Shown piece by piece: positions 26,216 to 34,141 of a DNA stretch of 64,000 nucleotides; positions within the stretch are counted from its first letter, which is position 1; each line of letters begins with the position of its first letter. The stretch is from Candidatus Gallitreponema excrementavium (GTDB lineage Bacteria; Spirochaetota; Spirochaetia; Treponematales; Treponemataceae): NCBI GenBank assembly GCA_017694795.1, contig JADIMM010000117.1:1-64000 (forward strand). The letters are read 5' to 3'. The notes beneath the pieces are model-generated. The model was given only the letters and a program-made list of their open reading frames with translations, was not told the DNA's origin and did no database searches. The position numbers and the translations under genes were made by a program.

Positions 26216-26895
26216 AATCTTGAAGAACAGAATCTTATCCCGTTTACCAAGGGGAGAACCAAAATAAAGTTTCCCCTTTGGGGCCGGATTGAAAACACCC
26301 TCCCGTCAGGACAGTTACTCATGCTGGCTTCTTTACCCCAGTCAAGATTGTCAACAGGCCAGGTTAGATTTTCCCCGTAACATAGAGGAACCTGATCACC
26401 GGTATTTTTCCCCGCATAAAAGACAGAAACCGGAAAGTTTACCGGAGAAAAGCCTTCGGGAAGAAAAACTGAAAAGCTCTCTTTTTCTTTCACAAAAAAA
26501 ATAAGATTCTGGCTGCAAATCCACAAATCAGGATGAAAACGTCCGGAAAAAGACTCGTAGAGATAAAAGAAATGATCAGCCCTTCCTCCTCCACCTCCAA
26601 CAAGGACAGTATAGTCACACCCTGCCTTTTCCAGCTCCATTATACCAAGTTCTGTATCTGTAAAATCCTTGTTCCGGGGGTAAATATGAATTTTTTCCGG
26701 AGGATATTTTATGAGAATTGATTTGTCACTGATGCTGTCCATATCACCAACCAGGACATCGGGACAAAAACCGTTTTCTTGTGCAACGGTAATACCTGAA
26801 TCTGCCCCGCAAATAAAATCACAGGGAATAATATATTCCAGGGCTATTTTAAAATCAGGCTGCAACCCGCCTGTAAACAAAATCCCTTTCTTCAT
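26212..26895 (-). CDS. thiN: Thiamine pyrophosphokinase
   Basis: A 227-aa enzyme making thiamine diphosphate from thiamine and ATP. Family motifs are present: GADSGITVAQ, VGDMDSISD, the acidic KDFTDTELGIMELE and the glycine-rich GGGGGRADHFF. The C-terminal thiamine-binding domain is shorter but recognisable. No Shine-Dalgarno is visible before the ATG; only 45 bp separate it from the divergent tRNA nucleotidyltransferase start, so divergent promoters must overlap. Confidence 0.88.
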   Translation of the reverse strand: MKKGILFTGGLQPDFKIALEYIIPCDFICGADSGITVAQENGFCPDVLVGDMDSISDKSILIKYPPEKIHIYPRNKDFTDTELGIMELEKAGCDYTVLVGGGGGRADHFFYLYESFSGRFHPDLWICSQNLIFFVKEKESFSVFLPEGFSPVNFPVSVFYAGKNTGDQVPLCYGENLTWPVDNLDWGKEASMSNCPDGRVFSIRPQRGNFILVLPLVNGIRFCSSRF

Positions 26896-26940
26896 ATCTG
26901 ATGTATATCATAAAACAAAGAAATATTGTATATTACCCCC

Positions 26941-28332
26941 ATGAAAATAAAAATTCCGGAAAAAATAACCGAGTTTGGGCAAGTATTCAACCAAAACGAT
27001 TTTAAAATTTACCTGGTAGGCGGCGGTGTAAGGGATTCCATAATGAAAAAGAAACCTTACGACTGGGATGCCGCCACAAATGCACACCCGGAAGAAGTTC
27101 AAAAACTGTTCAAAAGGACAATTCCCACAGGAATACAACACGGTACAGTGACAGTTGTATTTAAAGGTCTCCACATAGAGGTTACCACTTTCCGGGGGGA
27201 GGGAAATTATACAGACGGCCGTCATCCCGACAGGATTTTCTTTGCCGACAACATAGAAGATGATTTGTCAAGAAGGGATTTTACAATAAATGCCATAGCC
27301 GCGGAAATTCCTACCGGAAAATTAACCGACCCTTTTCACGGAATCAGGGACATAAAGGGAAAAATCATTAGGACGGTAGGAAACCCTAATGAAAGATTCC
27401 GGGAAGACGGTCTCAGACTCCTGCGGTGCATAAGATTTGCAACAACATTGAATTTCAAAATCGATGATTCAACAATGAATTCACTCTATACCGAAAAAAA
27501 CATGGTAAAAAAAGTGGCCTCTGAAAGAATCAGGGATGAGTTTACAAAAATTCTTATGGCAGAAAAACCCTCGGTAGGACTGAGGCTTATGGAAACAACC
27601 GGGATTTTAGAATTAATAATACCTGAACTTACAAAATGCAGGAATGTAACACAAAAAGGAATGCACAGGTTTGATGTTTTGGACCACCTTTATTATTCGG
27701 TAGACGGAGTTTCTTCCCGAAGCCTTACAGTAAGGTTGGCAGCATTGTTTCACGATGTAGGGAAACCGGATGCTAAGAAAACTGATGAATTTCAAAATGC
27801 AACGTTTTACAATCATGAAAAAATATCCGCAAAGATTACCGAAAATATTTTAAACCGGTTACATTTTCCTAAAATTTTAATTAAAGATGTATGTTTCCTG
27901 ATTAAAAAACATATGTTTCATTATGAGAGCAGATGGAAAGACAGTGCGGTAAGAAGATTTTTATCAGGAATAAAGGAGGAAACAAGGGAAAATAATGAAA
28001 ACCCCCGAACCCTGGAAATGATTCTGGAGGATTTGTTTGAATTACGGCTGGGGGACAGTTACGGCTTAGCCGGACTATACCCTAATACAGATTTAACAGG
28101 GGAATTCCGGAAGAGGATAAGGAAAGAAATGGAACGGGAACAGGCCTTGGGAATAAAGGATTTGGCAGTTTCAGGAAGGGACTTGCAGGAAAATGGAATA
28201 CCACCTGGAAAACATATGGGAATCATTCTCAAGGAACTACTCGATACAGTTTTGGAAGATCCAGGAATGAATACAAAAGAAAAACTTCTTAACCTGTCTA
28301 AAAATATATACAAAAAATACACTATAAGTTAA
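26941..28332 (+). CDS. CCA tRNA nucleotidyltransferase / poly(A) polymerase family
   Basis: A 463-aa class II nucleotidyltransferase. The catalytic domain begins YLVGGGVRDSIMKKKPYDWD with the DxD metal pair, then RRDFTINAIAAE and RFREDGLRLLRCIRFA for nucleotide binding. It is followed by an HD domain (LAALFHDVGKPD). It adds CCA to tRNA (none of the four tRNAs here encodes CCA) or poly(A) to RNA; sequence alone does not separate the two. The ATG at 26941 has no ribosome site; TATATT ends 6 bp upstream, so the mRNA may be leaderless, though no good -35 is seen. Confidence 0.88.
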   Translation: MKIKIPEKITEFGQVFNQNDFKIYLVGGGVRDSIMKKKPYDWDAATNAHPEEVQKLFKRTIPTGIQHGTVTVVFKGLHIEVTTFRGEGNYTDGRHPDRIFFADNIEDDLSRRDFTINAIAAEIPTGKLTDPFHGIRDIKGKIIRTVGNPNERFREDGLRLLRCIRFATTLNFKIDDSTMNSLYTEKNMVKKVASERIRDEFTKILMAEKPSVGLRLMETTGILELIIPELTKCRNVTQKGMHRFDVLDHLYYSVDGVSSRSLTVRLAALFHDVGKPDAKKTDEFQNATFYNHEKISAKITENILNRLHFPKILIKDVCFLIKKHMFHYESRWKDSAVRRFLSGIKEETRENNENPRTLEMILEDLFELRLGDSYGLAGLYPNTDLTGEFRKRIRKEMEREQALGIKDLAVSGRDLQENGIPPGKHMGIILKELLDTVLEDPGMNTKEKLLNLSKNIYKKYTIS

Positions 28333-28387
28333 AAATATGTATACTTTATAATACATATTTATTATTATTGTAAAAACTGCAGTTTTT
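28333..28387. terminator. AT-rich hairpins after tRNA nucleotidyltransferase gene
   Basis: AAATATGTAT/ATACATATTT (28333-28360) is a 10-bp stem right after the stop codon. A 16-bp palindrome AAAAACTGCAGTTTTT follows at 28372-28387 and could terminate in either direction. Confidence 0.5.
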
Positions 28388-28439
28388 TATCTTGCCTTCT
28401 CCTTAAAAAAACCGTTGCTGCAGAATCAATAAAACAACA

Positions 28440-28619
28440 GAAAAAGGTGTCAACACCGGATTTAGCAACATTAGTTTCCCTGTAATTTCCAGGGCAAAAA
28501 GCCATAGGCTCCCCTGGTCAGGTTTAAATCCGCTTGTACTCATTATGGAGAAATAACAGCCCTCTCGTTATACGAGATTCAAAAGCCGGAAACTGAAAAT
28601 ATCTATCCTGGTAAGAACC
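28440..28619 (-). ncRNA. Candidate structured RNA, unidentified
   Basis: This ~180-bp non-coding stretch can fold with its ends paired: AGTTTCC with GGAAACT (28473-28479 and 28588-28594), flanked by ATATT/AATGT and GGAT/ATCC pairs (to 28458 and 28608). Inside are hairpins CTCGT/ACGAG (28563-28575), CCCTG/CAGGG and AGCC/GGCT. On the minus strand GGTG-TTGA-CACC plus five Ts ends it (28441-28457), and a TTCAAA -17- TAATAT promoter lies just upstream. It may be an independent small RNA of 6S-like size or a structured rnc 3' UTR. Strand and identity are inference. Confidence 0.35.
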
Positions 28620-28625
28620 TGGCAA

Positions 28626-28654
28626 ATATTAAATTTTTAACAATTTCATTTGAA
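28626..28654 (-). promoter_or_regulatory. Weak candidate promoter for the 28.5-kb RNA
   Basis: TTCAAA (28649-28654), 17-bp spacer, TATTA-type TAATAT (28626-28631) on the minus strand, in the gap after the rnc stop. AT-rich surroundings make chance matches likely. Confidence 0.3.
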
Positions 28655-28661
28655 AATGTTT

Positions 28662-29387
28662 TTATGACTCCAAAGCCATTTTTGCAGCCATTTGCTCGGC
28701 ATTTTTCTTGGATTTACCGGATACAGGACCGATTTCCCTGCCACCACCCAAAACAACCTTAACCCAAAACACCCTGTCATGGTCAGGCCCTTCCACAGAC
28801 GTGGTAATATAACGGGGACAAAGGCCGTATTTTTTTTGTTCCAAAACCTGAAGCTCACTTTTATAATCACGGGCTTCGGTTCCGGTAAGATAATTTTTTA
28901 TATGTTGATCAAGAAAAGAAAGTATAACTTTTTCGCAGGCTTCAAAACCTTTGTCAATGAAAACAGCACCAATAAAGGCTTCAACGCAGTCAGCAAGGAT
29001 GGCTTTTTTGAATCTGCCTCCCGTATTCTCTTCCCCTTTCCCTAATACCAACAGTTTGTCAAAACCATACTTTAAAGCAACCTCATTCAGAACCGGTTCG
29101 GACACAACTGCAGATTTTATTTTTGCCAGGTCACCCTCTGCTTTGTCAGGAAAAATCATAAAAATTCTGGAAGCACAAACTGCACCTAAAATGGAATCCC
29201 CCAGGAATTCAAGTCTTTCATTGTTCAGGTTACAACTTTTAAATTTAAGACCGCAGGAACGGTGGACAAAAGCCAGGTGAAGGAGTCTTAAATCTGAAAA
29301 AACGATTCCAAAATCACCCTGAAACTTATTCAGAAGATTTTTTCTGGTTTCATCAAGACAAATCTTATCCAGTTCTTCTTCCAACAT
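28662..29387 (-). CDS. rnc: Ribonuclease III
   Basis: A 241-aa double-strand-specific endonuclease that processes rRNA and other transcripts. The RNase III signature NERLEFLGDSIL (around residue 57) with catalytic Glu/Asp, the second acidic cluster DCVEAFIGAVFIDKG, and a C-terminal dsRBD (DYKSELQVLEQKKYGLCPRY ... SKKNAEQMAAKMAL) are all present. A GGCAGG site precedes the ATG. A terminator-like hairpin lies between acpP and rnc, so rnc expression may be reduced by attenuation. Confidence 0.95.
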   Translation of the reverse strand: MLEEELDKICLDETRKNLLNKFQGDFGIVFSDLRLLHLAFVHRSCGLKFKSCNLNNERLEFLGDSILGAVCASRIFMIFPDKAEGDLAKIKSAVVSEPVLNEVALKYGFDKLLVLGKGEENTGGRFKKAILADCVEAFIGAVFIDKGFEACEKVILSFLDQHIKNYLTGTEARDYKSELQVLEQKKYGLCPRYITTSVEGPDHDRVFWVKVVLGGGREIGPVSGKSKKNAEQMAAKMALES

Positions 29388-29410
29388 TTAATGCCTGCCT
29401 TTTTTCTAAA

Positions 29411-29446
29411 AAAAAAGCAGCCGCCATTGCAGACAGCTGCTTTTTC
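29411..29446 (-). terminator. Terminator between acpP and rnc
   Basis: AAAAAGCAGC and GCTGCTTTTT (about 29411-29421 and 29436-29445) form a stem whose A and T arms make it potentially bidirectional. On the minus strand a run of nine Ts follows. Confidence 0.75.
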
Positions 29447-29462
29447 ACACAAATAAAACCAA

Positions 29463-29696
29463 TTATTTCTGTGACTTAATGAACTCGTAAGCATCCCTGA
29501 CGGTTTCAAATTCATTGGCTTTTTCATCAGGAATGCTGACACCCATCTCTTCTTCGATAGCATAAACAAGCTCATAAGTATCGAGACTGTCAGCTCCCAA
29601 ATCCTGCCTAAAAGATGCATCAAGAGTTACCTTATCTGCATCAATCTCCAGCTTATCAGCAATAAGCTTTTGGATTTTTTCAAACAATTCGTCCAT
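29463..29696 (-). CDS. acpP: Acyl carrier protein
   Basis: A 77-aa acidic four-helix protein carrying the growing acyl chain in fatty acid synthesis. The phosphopantetheine attachment serine is Ser37 in DLGADSLDTYELV. The usual Val in DSLDTVEL is Tyr here, a minor difference. AGGAG-type site precedes the ATG. Follows rpmF by 11 bp, as in many bacteria. Confidence 0.96.
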   Translation of the reverse strand: MDELFEKIQKLIADKLEIDADKVTLDASFRQDLGADSLDTYELVYAIEEEMGVSIPDEKANEFETVRDAYEFIKSQK

Positions 29697-29707
29697 AAAA
29701 ACTCTCC

Positions 29708-29896
29708 TTAAGCATTACTTGCAGGGGCAATTACCTGTCTGCCACGGTAAAAACCACACTTAGGGCAAACACGATGCTGCAAAATCAAGTTTCCACAATT
29801 GGCACATTCCACGAGACTGGGAGCTGCGAGACGCATATTTATTCCCCTTCTGCGGCGAGTGCGGGCTTTAGATGTTTTCGCTCTTGGTACAGCCAT
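29708..29896 (-). CDS. rpmF: Ribosomal protein L32
   Basis: A 62-aa large-subunit protein starting MAVPRAKTSKARTRRRRG, with four zinc-ligand cysteines (CANCGN ... CPKCG). GAGAGG precedes the ATG. A TATAAT box at 29911-29916 (complement) is close upstream, and TTGACT occurs further up near 29996-30001; which promoter is used is unclear. The gap 29897-30109 upstream holds these signals and no gene. Confidence 0.95.
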   Translation of the reverse strand: MAVPRAKTSKARTRRRRGINMRLAAPSLVECANCGNLILQHRVCPKCGFYRGRQVIAPASNA

Positions 29897-30109
29897 ATAT
29901 AACCTCTCTTATTATAAAATAGGTAGTACACAACAGGAACATCATCTTGCGATTACTGCCCCATGTTGTAGACATTTTTTCACATCAATATGAAAAAGTC
30001 AAGGATTTTTTGAACATTTTTCCGTTTTTTGTCAAAAACCAAGTTTTCTCATAAATATTGTACGGTAGTTTATGACTAATTCAAAAAAAAATCAAGTAAC
30101 AGGTTTTCC

Positions 30110-30598
30110 CTACCGGATTCCGGATGAAAATTTTTTCTTTACTGCCTCAGCTACAACCCCCGGAACCATGGAGGAAATATCGCCTCCGTATGCAGCAAGT
30201 TCCTTAATAGCACTGGATCTCAAGACAAAATACTTAGGATCAGTTGGCATAAATACAGTCTCAACATCAGGATTCAAAGTCTTATTCATCATGGACAAAT
30301 CAAATTCGTAAGAAAAATCGTCAATATTCCTCAACCCCCGGATTAAAACCGAAGCCCCGACCTGCTTTGCATACTCCACCACCAGGGTATCACAAAGCCG
30401 GACAGAAACATTTTTCCAGTCCTTAACCATTTCGCAAAGCATGTCATAACGCTCTTCCGGGGTGAACATTGTCTTTTTTTCGCTGTTGGTTGCCACAACC
30501 ACAAACACTTCATTGTAAATCCGCCTGGCCCTTTCAATTACATTCAGATGCCCGTTTGTCGGTGGGTCAAAAGACCCTGGGAAAATTGCCTTTACCAT
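30110..30598 (-). CDS. coaD: Phosphopantetheine adenylyltransferase
   Basis: A 162-aa nucleotidyltransferase that makes dephospho-CoA from 4'-phosphopantetheine and ATP. Motifs include [17 protein letters not shown] (HxGH-type, here NGHL), [26 protein letters not shown] and the C-terminal ISSxxIKEL-like [11 protein letters not shown]. The ATG at 30598 lacks a ribosome site; a promoter ends 9 bp upstream. It diverges from the lipoprotein gene and precedes rpmF-acpP-rnc. Confidence 0.94.
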   Translation of the reverse strand: MVKAIFPGSFDPPTNGHLNVIERARRIYNEVFVVVATNSEKKTMFTPEERYDMLCEMVKDWKNVSVRLCDTLVVEYAKQVGASVLIRGLRNIDDFSYEFDLSMMNKTLNPDVETVFMPTDPKYFVLRSSAIKELAAYGGDISSMVPGVVAEAVKKKFSSGIR

Positions 30599-30607
30599 AA
30601 CGCGGTA

Positions 30608-30636
30608 ATGATAAAAAACTTTTTTATTCGGGTCAA
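30608..30636 (-). promoter_or_regulatory. Promoter of coaD (near-leaderless geometry)
   Basis: TTGACC (30631-30636), 17-bp spacer, TATCAT (30608-30613) on the minus strand, 9 bp before the ATG. Predicted 5' UTR is about 0-3 nt. Confidence 0.78.
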
Positions 30637-30679
30637 TACAAATTAATTGTACAAAAAACAACTATCATAAAAAAGTTAT

Positions 30680-30708
30680 TTGACCTTTTTTACATATAGG
30701 ATTAGAAT
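30680..30708 (+). promoter_or_regulatory. Promoter of the 30.7-kb lipoprotein gene (leaderless geometry)
   Basis: TTGACC (30680-30685), 17-bp spacer, TAGAAT (30703-30708), then 6 bp to the ATG at 30715. It diverges from the coaD promoter. Confidence 0.8.
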
Positions 30709-30714
30709 GTGGAT

Positions 30715-31269
30715 ATGAATAAACTACGCTTTTTACCGGCTTTATTACTTATTATCGTGTTTCCTTTGTTTTCCTGCAAATCCACACCGGATACCGGGAA
30801 TCAGGAACAGGCTGAAGTGACACCACCCGCTGAATTAAAAGCGGAAGAACCGGGTGTCCCCATCCAGAGCGAAGGCTATTTTGACCCGAGTACTATTTCC
30901 AGGGAGCAGTACGAGACTGAAAAATCAGAAATCGAAGCTTTGGTGGAAGTGCTTAATGCAATAACTTCGTCAAAGGATTATAACAGATGGCTTGGATATC
31001 TTTCGGACGAATACAGGGAATTTTACTCAAATCCGGATGTCCTTAAAGCACAGACATCCCGCCTGCCAGTAAAAAACCTCCAGCTGAAAAATTTAAAAGA
31101 TTATTTCAATTATGTTTTCGTCCTCTCCAGGCAAAAGTGCCGGGTAGACGACATTACATACATTACCCCAACAAGGGTTAAGGTTATCCAAAAGGAACCC
31201 GGAAAATCCCTGATTATCTATAATCTGGAAAAATTTGACGGGAAATGGAAACTGGTACTGGATAATTAA
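30715..31269 (+). CDS. Lipoprotein, unknown function
   Basis: A 184-aa lipoprotein precursor with signal peptide and LFSC lipobox. A Pro/Glu-rich linker (about residues 25-55) is followed by a compact domain with a YNRWLGYLSDEYREFYSNPD helix and a beta-rich end (CRVDDITYITPTRVKVIQK), reminiscent of NTF2-like folds. The GTG at 30709 is in frame but directly abuts the -10 box, so the ATG at 30715 is used. Function unknown; a HEAT-repeat exported protein follows. Confidence 0.75.
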   Translation: MNKLRFLPALLLIIVFPLFSCKSTPDTGNQEQAEVTPPAELKAEEPGVPIQSEGYFDPSTISREQYETEKSEIEALVEVLNAITSSKDYNRWLGYLSDEYREFYSNPDVLKAQTSRLPVKNLQLKNLKDYFNYVFVLSRQKCRVDDITYITPTRVKVIQKEPGKSLIIYNLEKFDGKWKLVLDN

Positions 31270-31349
31270 GTGATATTTTTTGGTGAATGTTTTCACCTGA
31301 CAAGATTTAAAGATTAACATATTGAATGGATATGTTTCAGGAGGTTTAG

Positions 31350-32072
31350 ATGTGTGGAAAACACATAACAGCTTTGTTGGTTTCTTTGAGCCTGTTATCG
31401 GGGGCTCTTTTTGCTCAAAATTCCGAGGTTCCTGCGGATGATTCGGAAATTTCCGTTGAAGATGCATACCTTCAGTCTTTTGAGAACATGATTATCAAGG
31501 AACTGGCTGATTCAGACGGGAGGGATAACAAAATGGTTGCCCTTCAGTATATAAACAACGCATTGGACAGGGGGGATACTTCTGCAGAGATGCATGAAGC
31601 CTTGAAAAACCTTGCCTTGGAGGGGATTAGTACTGTAGCCAGGGAAGGAAACCGTGTGGTTAACAACTATCCGGATGTCCGGGCCAGAGCCTGTGAAGCA
31701 CTTGGCAGACTTGGAACCGAAGAAGCAAAAGACACCTTGATAGAGGTTCTTAATTCAGAAAATGAGCCGATGGTCGCTACAGAGGCAATCAGGGCTTTGG
31801 GAAACATGGGAATAAACAATAATGACGAGACAACGGAAATGATTGCCTGGATAGGAAGGAAATTCAACATTATTAATCCCACAAGCTCTATGGCCCTCGA
31901 AATTCTCGATGCCTTTGAAAAACTTGCTCCAACAGTTCAGGATGCGACTTCTATGTTACAGGTTATAATTACGATTGGAAATAACTATCAGTATGTTACA
32001 CCTGTGAGGGAAAAAGCTTTTCAGGTTCTTGAGTCCATAAGCAAGAAAACTGCAAAAGCCACTTCTAGATAA
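31350..32072 (+). CDS. Exported HEAT-repeat protein
   Basis: A 240-aa protein with a signal peptide ending ALFAQ. The body consists of alpha-helical HEAT/PBS-lyase-like repeats (RARACEALGRLGTEEAKDTL, VATEAIRALGNMGINNN). Good AGGAGG site at 6 bp. Probably periplasmic scaffolding or binding protein; no enzyme motif is seen. It lies 80 bp after the lipoprotein gene, possibly in one unit. Identification of the fold is firmer than the role. Confidence 0.78.
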   Translation: MCGKHITALLVSLSLLSGALFAQNSEVPADDSEISVEDAYLQSFENMIIKELADSDGRDNKMVALQYINNALDRGDTSAEMHEALKNLALEGISTVAREGNRVVNNYPDVRARACEALGRLGTEEAKDTLIEVLNSENEPMVATEAIRALGNMGINNNDETTEMIAWIGRKFNIINPTSSMALEILDAFEKLAPTVQDATSMLQVIITIGNNYQYVTPVREKAFQVLESISKKTAKATSR

Positions 32073-32099
32073 AAAAATGTCCTGCTTTATGCAGGACAT
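32071..32099 (-). terminator. Terminator of tRNA-Arg
   Basis: A 9-bp stem ATGTCCTGC/GCAGGACAT (32077-32085, 32091-32099); the minus transcript runs into seven Ts. It also abuts the stop of the HEAT gene and may serve both strands. Confidence 0.85.
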
Positions 32100-32108
32100 T
32101 CAACGGAA

Positions 32109-32182
32109 CGGGAGATGCGGGATTCGAACCCACCGCCTCTGCCTCCGGAGGGCAACGCTCTATCCAAATGAGCTAATCTCCC
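32109..32182 (-). tRNA. tRNA-Arg (anticodon CCG)
   Basis: A 74-nt tRNA with acceptor GGGAGAT/ATCTCCC, D-arm GCTC/GAGC, anticodon stem TTGCC/GGCAG with loop CTCCGGA (anticodon CCG), and T-loop TTCGAAT. No encoded CCA. It is a single-gene unit with own promoter and terminator. Confidence 0.95.
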
Positions 32183-32192
32183 TTGGTTTCTG

Positions 32193-32221
32193 ATTATCTA
32201 ACAAGCTCGCTTTTTTGTCAA
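32193..32221 (-). promoter_or_regulatory. Sigma70-type promoter of tRNA-Arg
   Basis: TTGACA (32216-32221), 17-bp spacer, GATAAT (32193-32198) on the minus strand, about 10 bp before the tRNA 5' end. Confidence 0.85.
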
Positions 32222-32281
32222 CACTTGTTTTAAAACAGGATTGGCTGTATGGGGCGGGTATTCAATGAAAACAGGATTATT

Positions 32282-32521
32282 ATGAAAATCACAAAGAAAG
32301 GGATACCTGGTTTTCTCTTATTGACATTTTTGACACTTTTTACAGGTACGATTTTTTGGAAAATTTTGGAATTGATTTTGACTTCCGTAACCGGAAGTTC
32401 TGTTTCTTTAACGACCAGTCCACTGGGATTTGATTTGGGGGTTGTGGCCTTGTATTTCAGGTTTAATCCCGGCAGCCTTATAGGATTTATTGCCGGTGTT
32501 GTCCTGTACAAACGGATATAA
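32282..32521 (+). CDS. DUF4321 family small membrane protein
   Basis: A 79-aa protein with two hydrophobic helices flanking a PLGFDLGVVALYFRFN segment that resembles the DUF4321 family. Such proteins are often encoded beside maf, as here. ATG 32282 has AGGA at about 6 bp; an in-frame ATG at 32249 lacks a site. No known function. Confidence 0.65.
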   Translation: MKITKKGIPGFLLLTFLTLFTGTIFWKILELILTSVTGSSVSLTTSPLGFDLGVVALYFRFNPGSLIGFIAGVVLYKRI

Positions 32522-32587
32522 ACCACAATGAACGGTACTTTAAGTTCAGCTATGTAAAAACAGATTTATGAGGAGAAAAAAAAATAT

Positions 32588-33172
32588 ATGGAACCTATTG
32601 TTTTAGCCTCTGGCTCTCCCAGAAGGCAGGAAATATTAAAAAAAATGGGAATACCCTTCACTGTAATGCCGGATAATTCACCCGAGGAATTTGAACCGGA
32701 GCTGAGTTTTACAGAGCAGATAGAAAAATTTGCGATAAAAAAGGTCAAGAATATAATCAAGGCTACTTCTGATGTTAATGTTCCCTGGATACTCGGTGCC
32801 GATACAATGATTCTTTACAACAACAAGTTGTACGGAAAACCGGCAACAAGGGAGGAAGCGAAAGAAATGATTTCCGGTTTTTCCGGAAACACCCACACTG
32901 TAATAACCGCCATTGCCCTTTGGAGTTCAAAAAACCATGAGCTGACAACAAGCATCCGTGAAAATCAAGTAACCTTTGACGCTCTATCACAAGACGAAAT
33001 TGAAGCATACCTTGATATAGGAGAATGGCAGGGTGCTGCAGGTGGTTACCGGATTCAGGGGGAAGCTTCCAAGTTTATAAAAGAAATAAAAGGTTCATAT
33101 ACATCCATTATGGGATTGTCAATAAGGGACATTTATGTTATGCTCAAGGAGCAGGGTTATTTGTTCAATTAA
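32588..33172 (+). CDS. maf: Maf-family nucleotide pyrophosphatase
   Basis: A 194-aa house-cleaning pyrophosphatase that hydrolyses modified or canonical nucleoside triphosphates. Motifs: the N-terminal ASGSPRRQEIL, LGADTMI with catalytic Asp, the KPATREEAKEMI segment and AGGYRIQGEAS. A GAGGAG site precedes the ATG. Follows DUF4321 by 66 bp. Confidence 0.93.
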   Translation: MEPIVLASGSPRRQEILKKMGIPFTVMPDNSPEEFEPELSFTEQIEKFAIKKVKNIIKATSDVNVPWILGADTMILYNNKLYGKPATREEAKEMISGFSGNTHTVITAIALWSSKNHELTTSIRENQVTFDALSQDEIEAYLDIGEWQGAAGGYRIQGEASKFIKEIKGSYTSIMGLSIRDIYVMLKEQGYLFN

Positions 33173-33254
33173 CCCTGCATATTTTCCGCCTGGTTTATTC
33201 GGGTGAGATTTAGAGAAGGCTGGGATTATCTTAATCCCCGGGAAGGAGTGTTTC

Positions 33255-34121
33255 ATGGCAGTAGTAACCATGAAGAGTCTGCTTGAGTCCGGAGTGCACT
33301 TTGGACATCAGGTAAAACGTTGGGATCCCCGTATGAAGAAGTATATCTTCGCTGAAAGGAACGGGATTCACATTATTGATTTGCAGAAGACAATTCTGTC
33401 AATTAAGGAAGCCTACGAGGCTGTAAGGAAGGTGGTTTCCTCCGGAAAATCAGTACTCTTTGTAGGTACAAAAAAACAGGCACAGCAGACAATCGCAAAG
33501 GAAGCAGAACGCTGTGGTATGTACTATGTAAACAACCGCTGGTTAGGCGGAATGCTTACAAACTTTTCAACAATCAAAAAATCCCTCATCCGTCTCAAGA
33601 AACTTGAGAAAATGGAATCTGACGGAACTTTTGACAGTCTAACAAAGAAAGAAATAGCTTCCATTCAAAAAGAAAAATCAAAGCTGGAAAAGAATCTTGG
33701 CGGTATCAAAGAGATGAAAGAACTGCCCGGAATTATTTTTATTGTTGACACAAGGAATGAAGCCATAGCTGTTGCCGAAGCAAACAGAATGGGAATTCCG
33801 GTTGTTGCTGTAGTTGATACAAACTGCAATCCGAATGGAATCACCTACCCCATACCAGGAAATGATGATGCAATAAGGGCCATTTCTCTCTTTACACAGA
33901 TTATTGCCAATGCTGTTATTGAAGCAGGAAATGATTCTACGGGACTTAAGATTATTGAGACTCTTCAGGATGAAGAAGAATTCGAAGAATCTTCAGATGC
34001 AGCCCAGCCCAGGGATGAGGAAGAAATAGTTGACTATTCAAACTATACTCCGGAAGAAAAAGAAGAAACTGAAGAAGAAGAAACAACAGACCTTGTTGAT
34101 GAAGACAAGTTATATGAATAG
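33255..34121 (+). CDS. rpsB: Ribosomal protein S2
   Basis: A 288-aa small-subunit protein. [32 protein letters not shown] and [15 protein letters not shown] are diagnostic. It carries a ~60-residue acidic C-terminal extension (from about residue 228) beyond the usual S2 core. AAGGAG precedes the ATG. A GGGATTA/TAATCCC hairpin at 33222-33238 lies in the leader and could contribute to S2 autoregulation. Confidence 0.96.
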   Translation: MAVVTMKSLLESGVHFGHQVKRWDPRMKKYIFAERNGIHIIDLQKTILSIKEAYEAVRKVVSSGKSVLFVGTKKQAQQTIAKEAERCGMYYVNNRWLGGMLTNFSTIKKSLIRLKKLEKMESDGTFDSLTKKEIASIQKEKSKLEKNLGGIKEMKELPGIIFIVDTRNEAIAVAEANRMGIPVVAVVDTNCNPNGITYPIPGNDDAIRAISLFTQIIANAVIEAGNDSTGLKIIETLQDEEEFEESSDAAQPRDEEEIVDYSNYTPEEKEETEEEETTDLVDEDKLYE

Positions 34122-34141
34122 GCTTGGGAGAAATTACAGTA

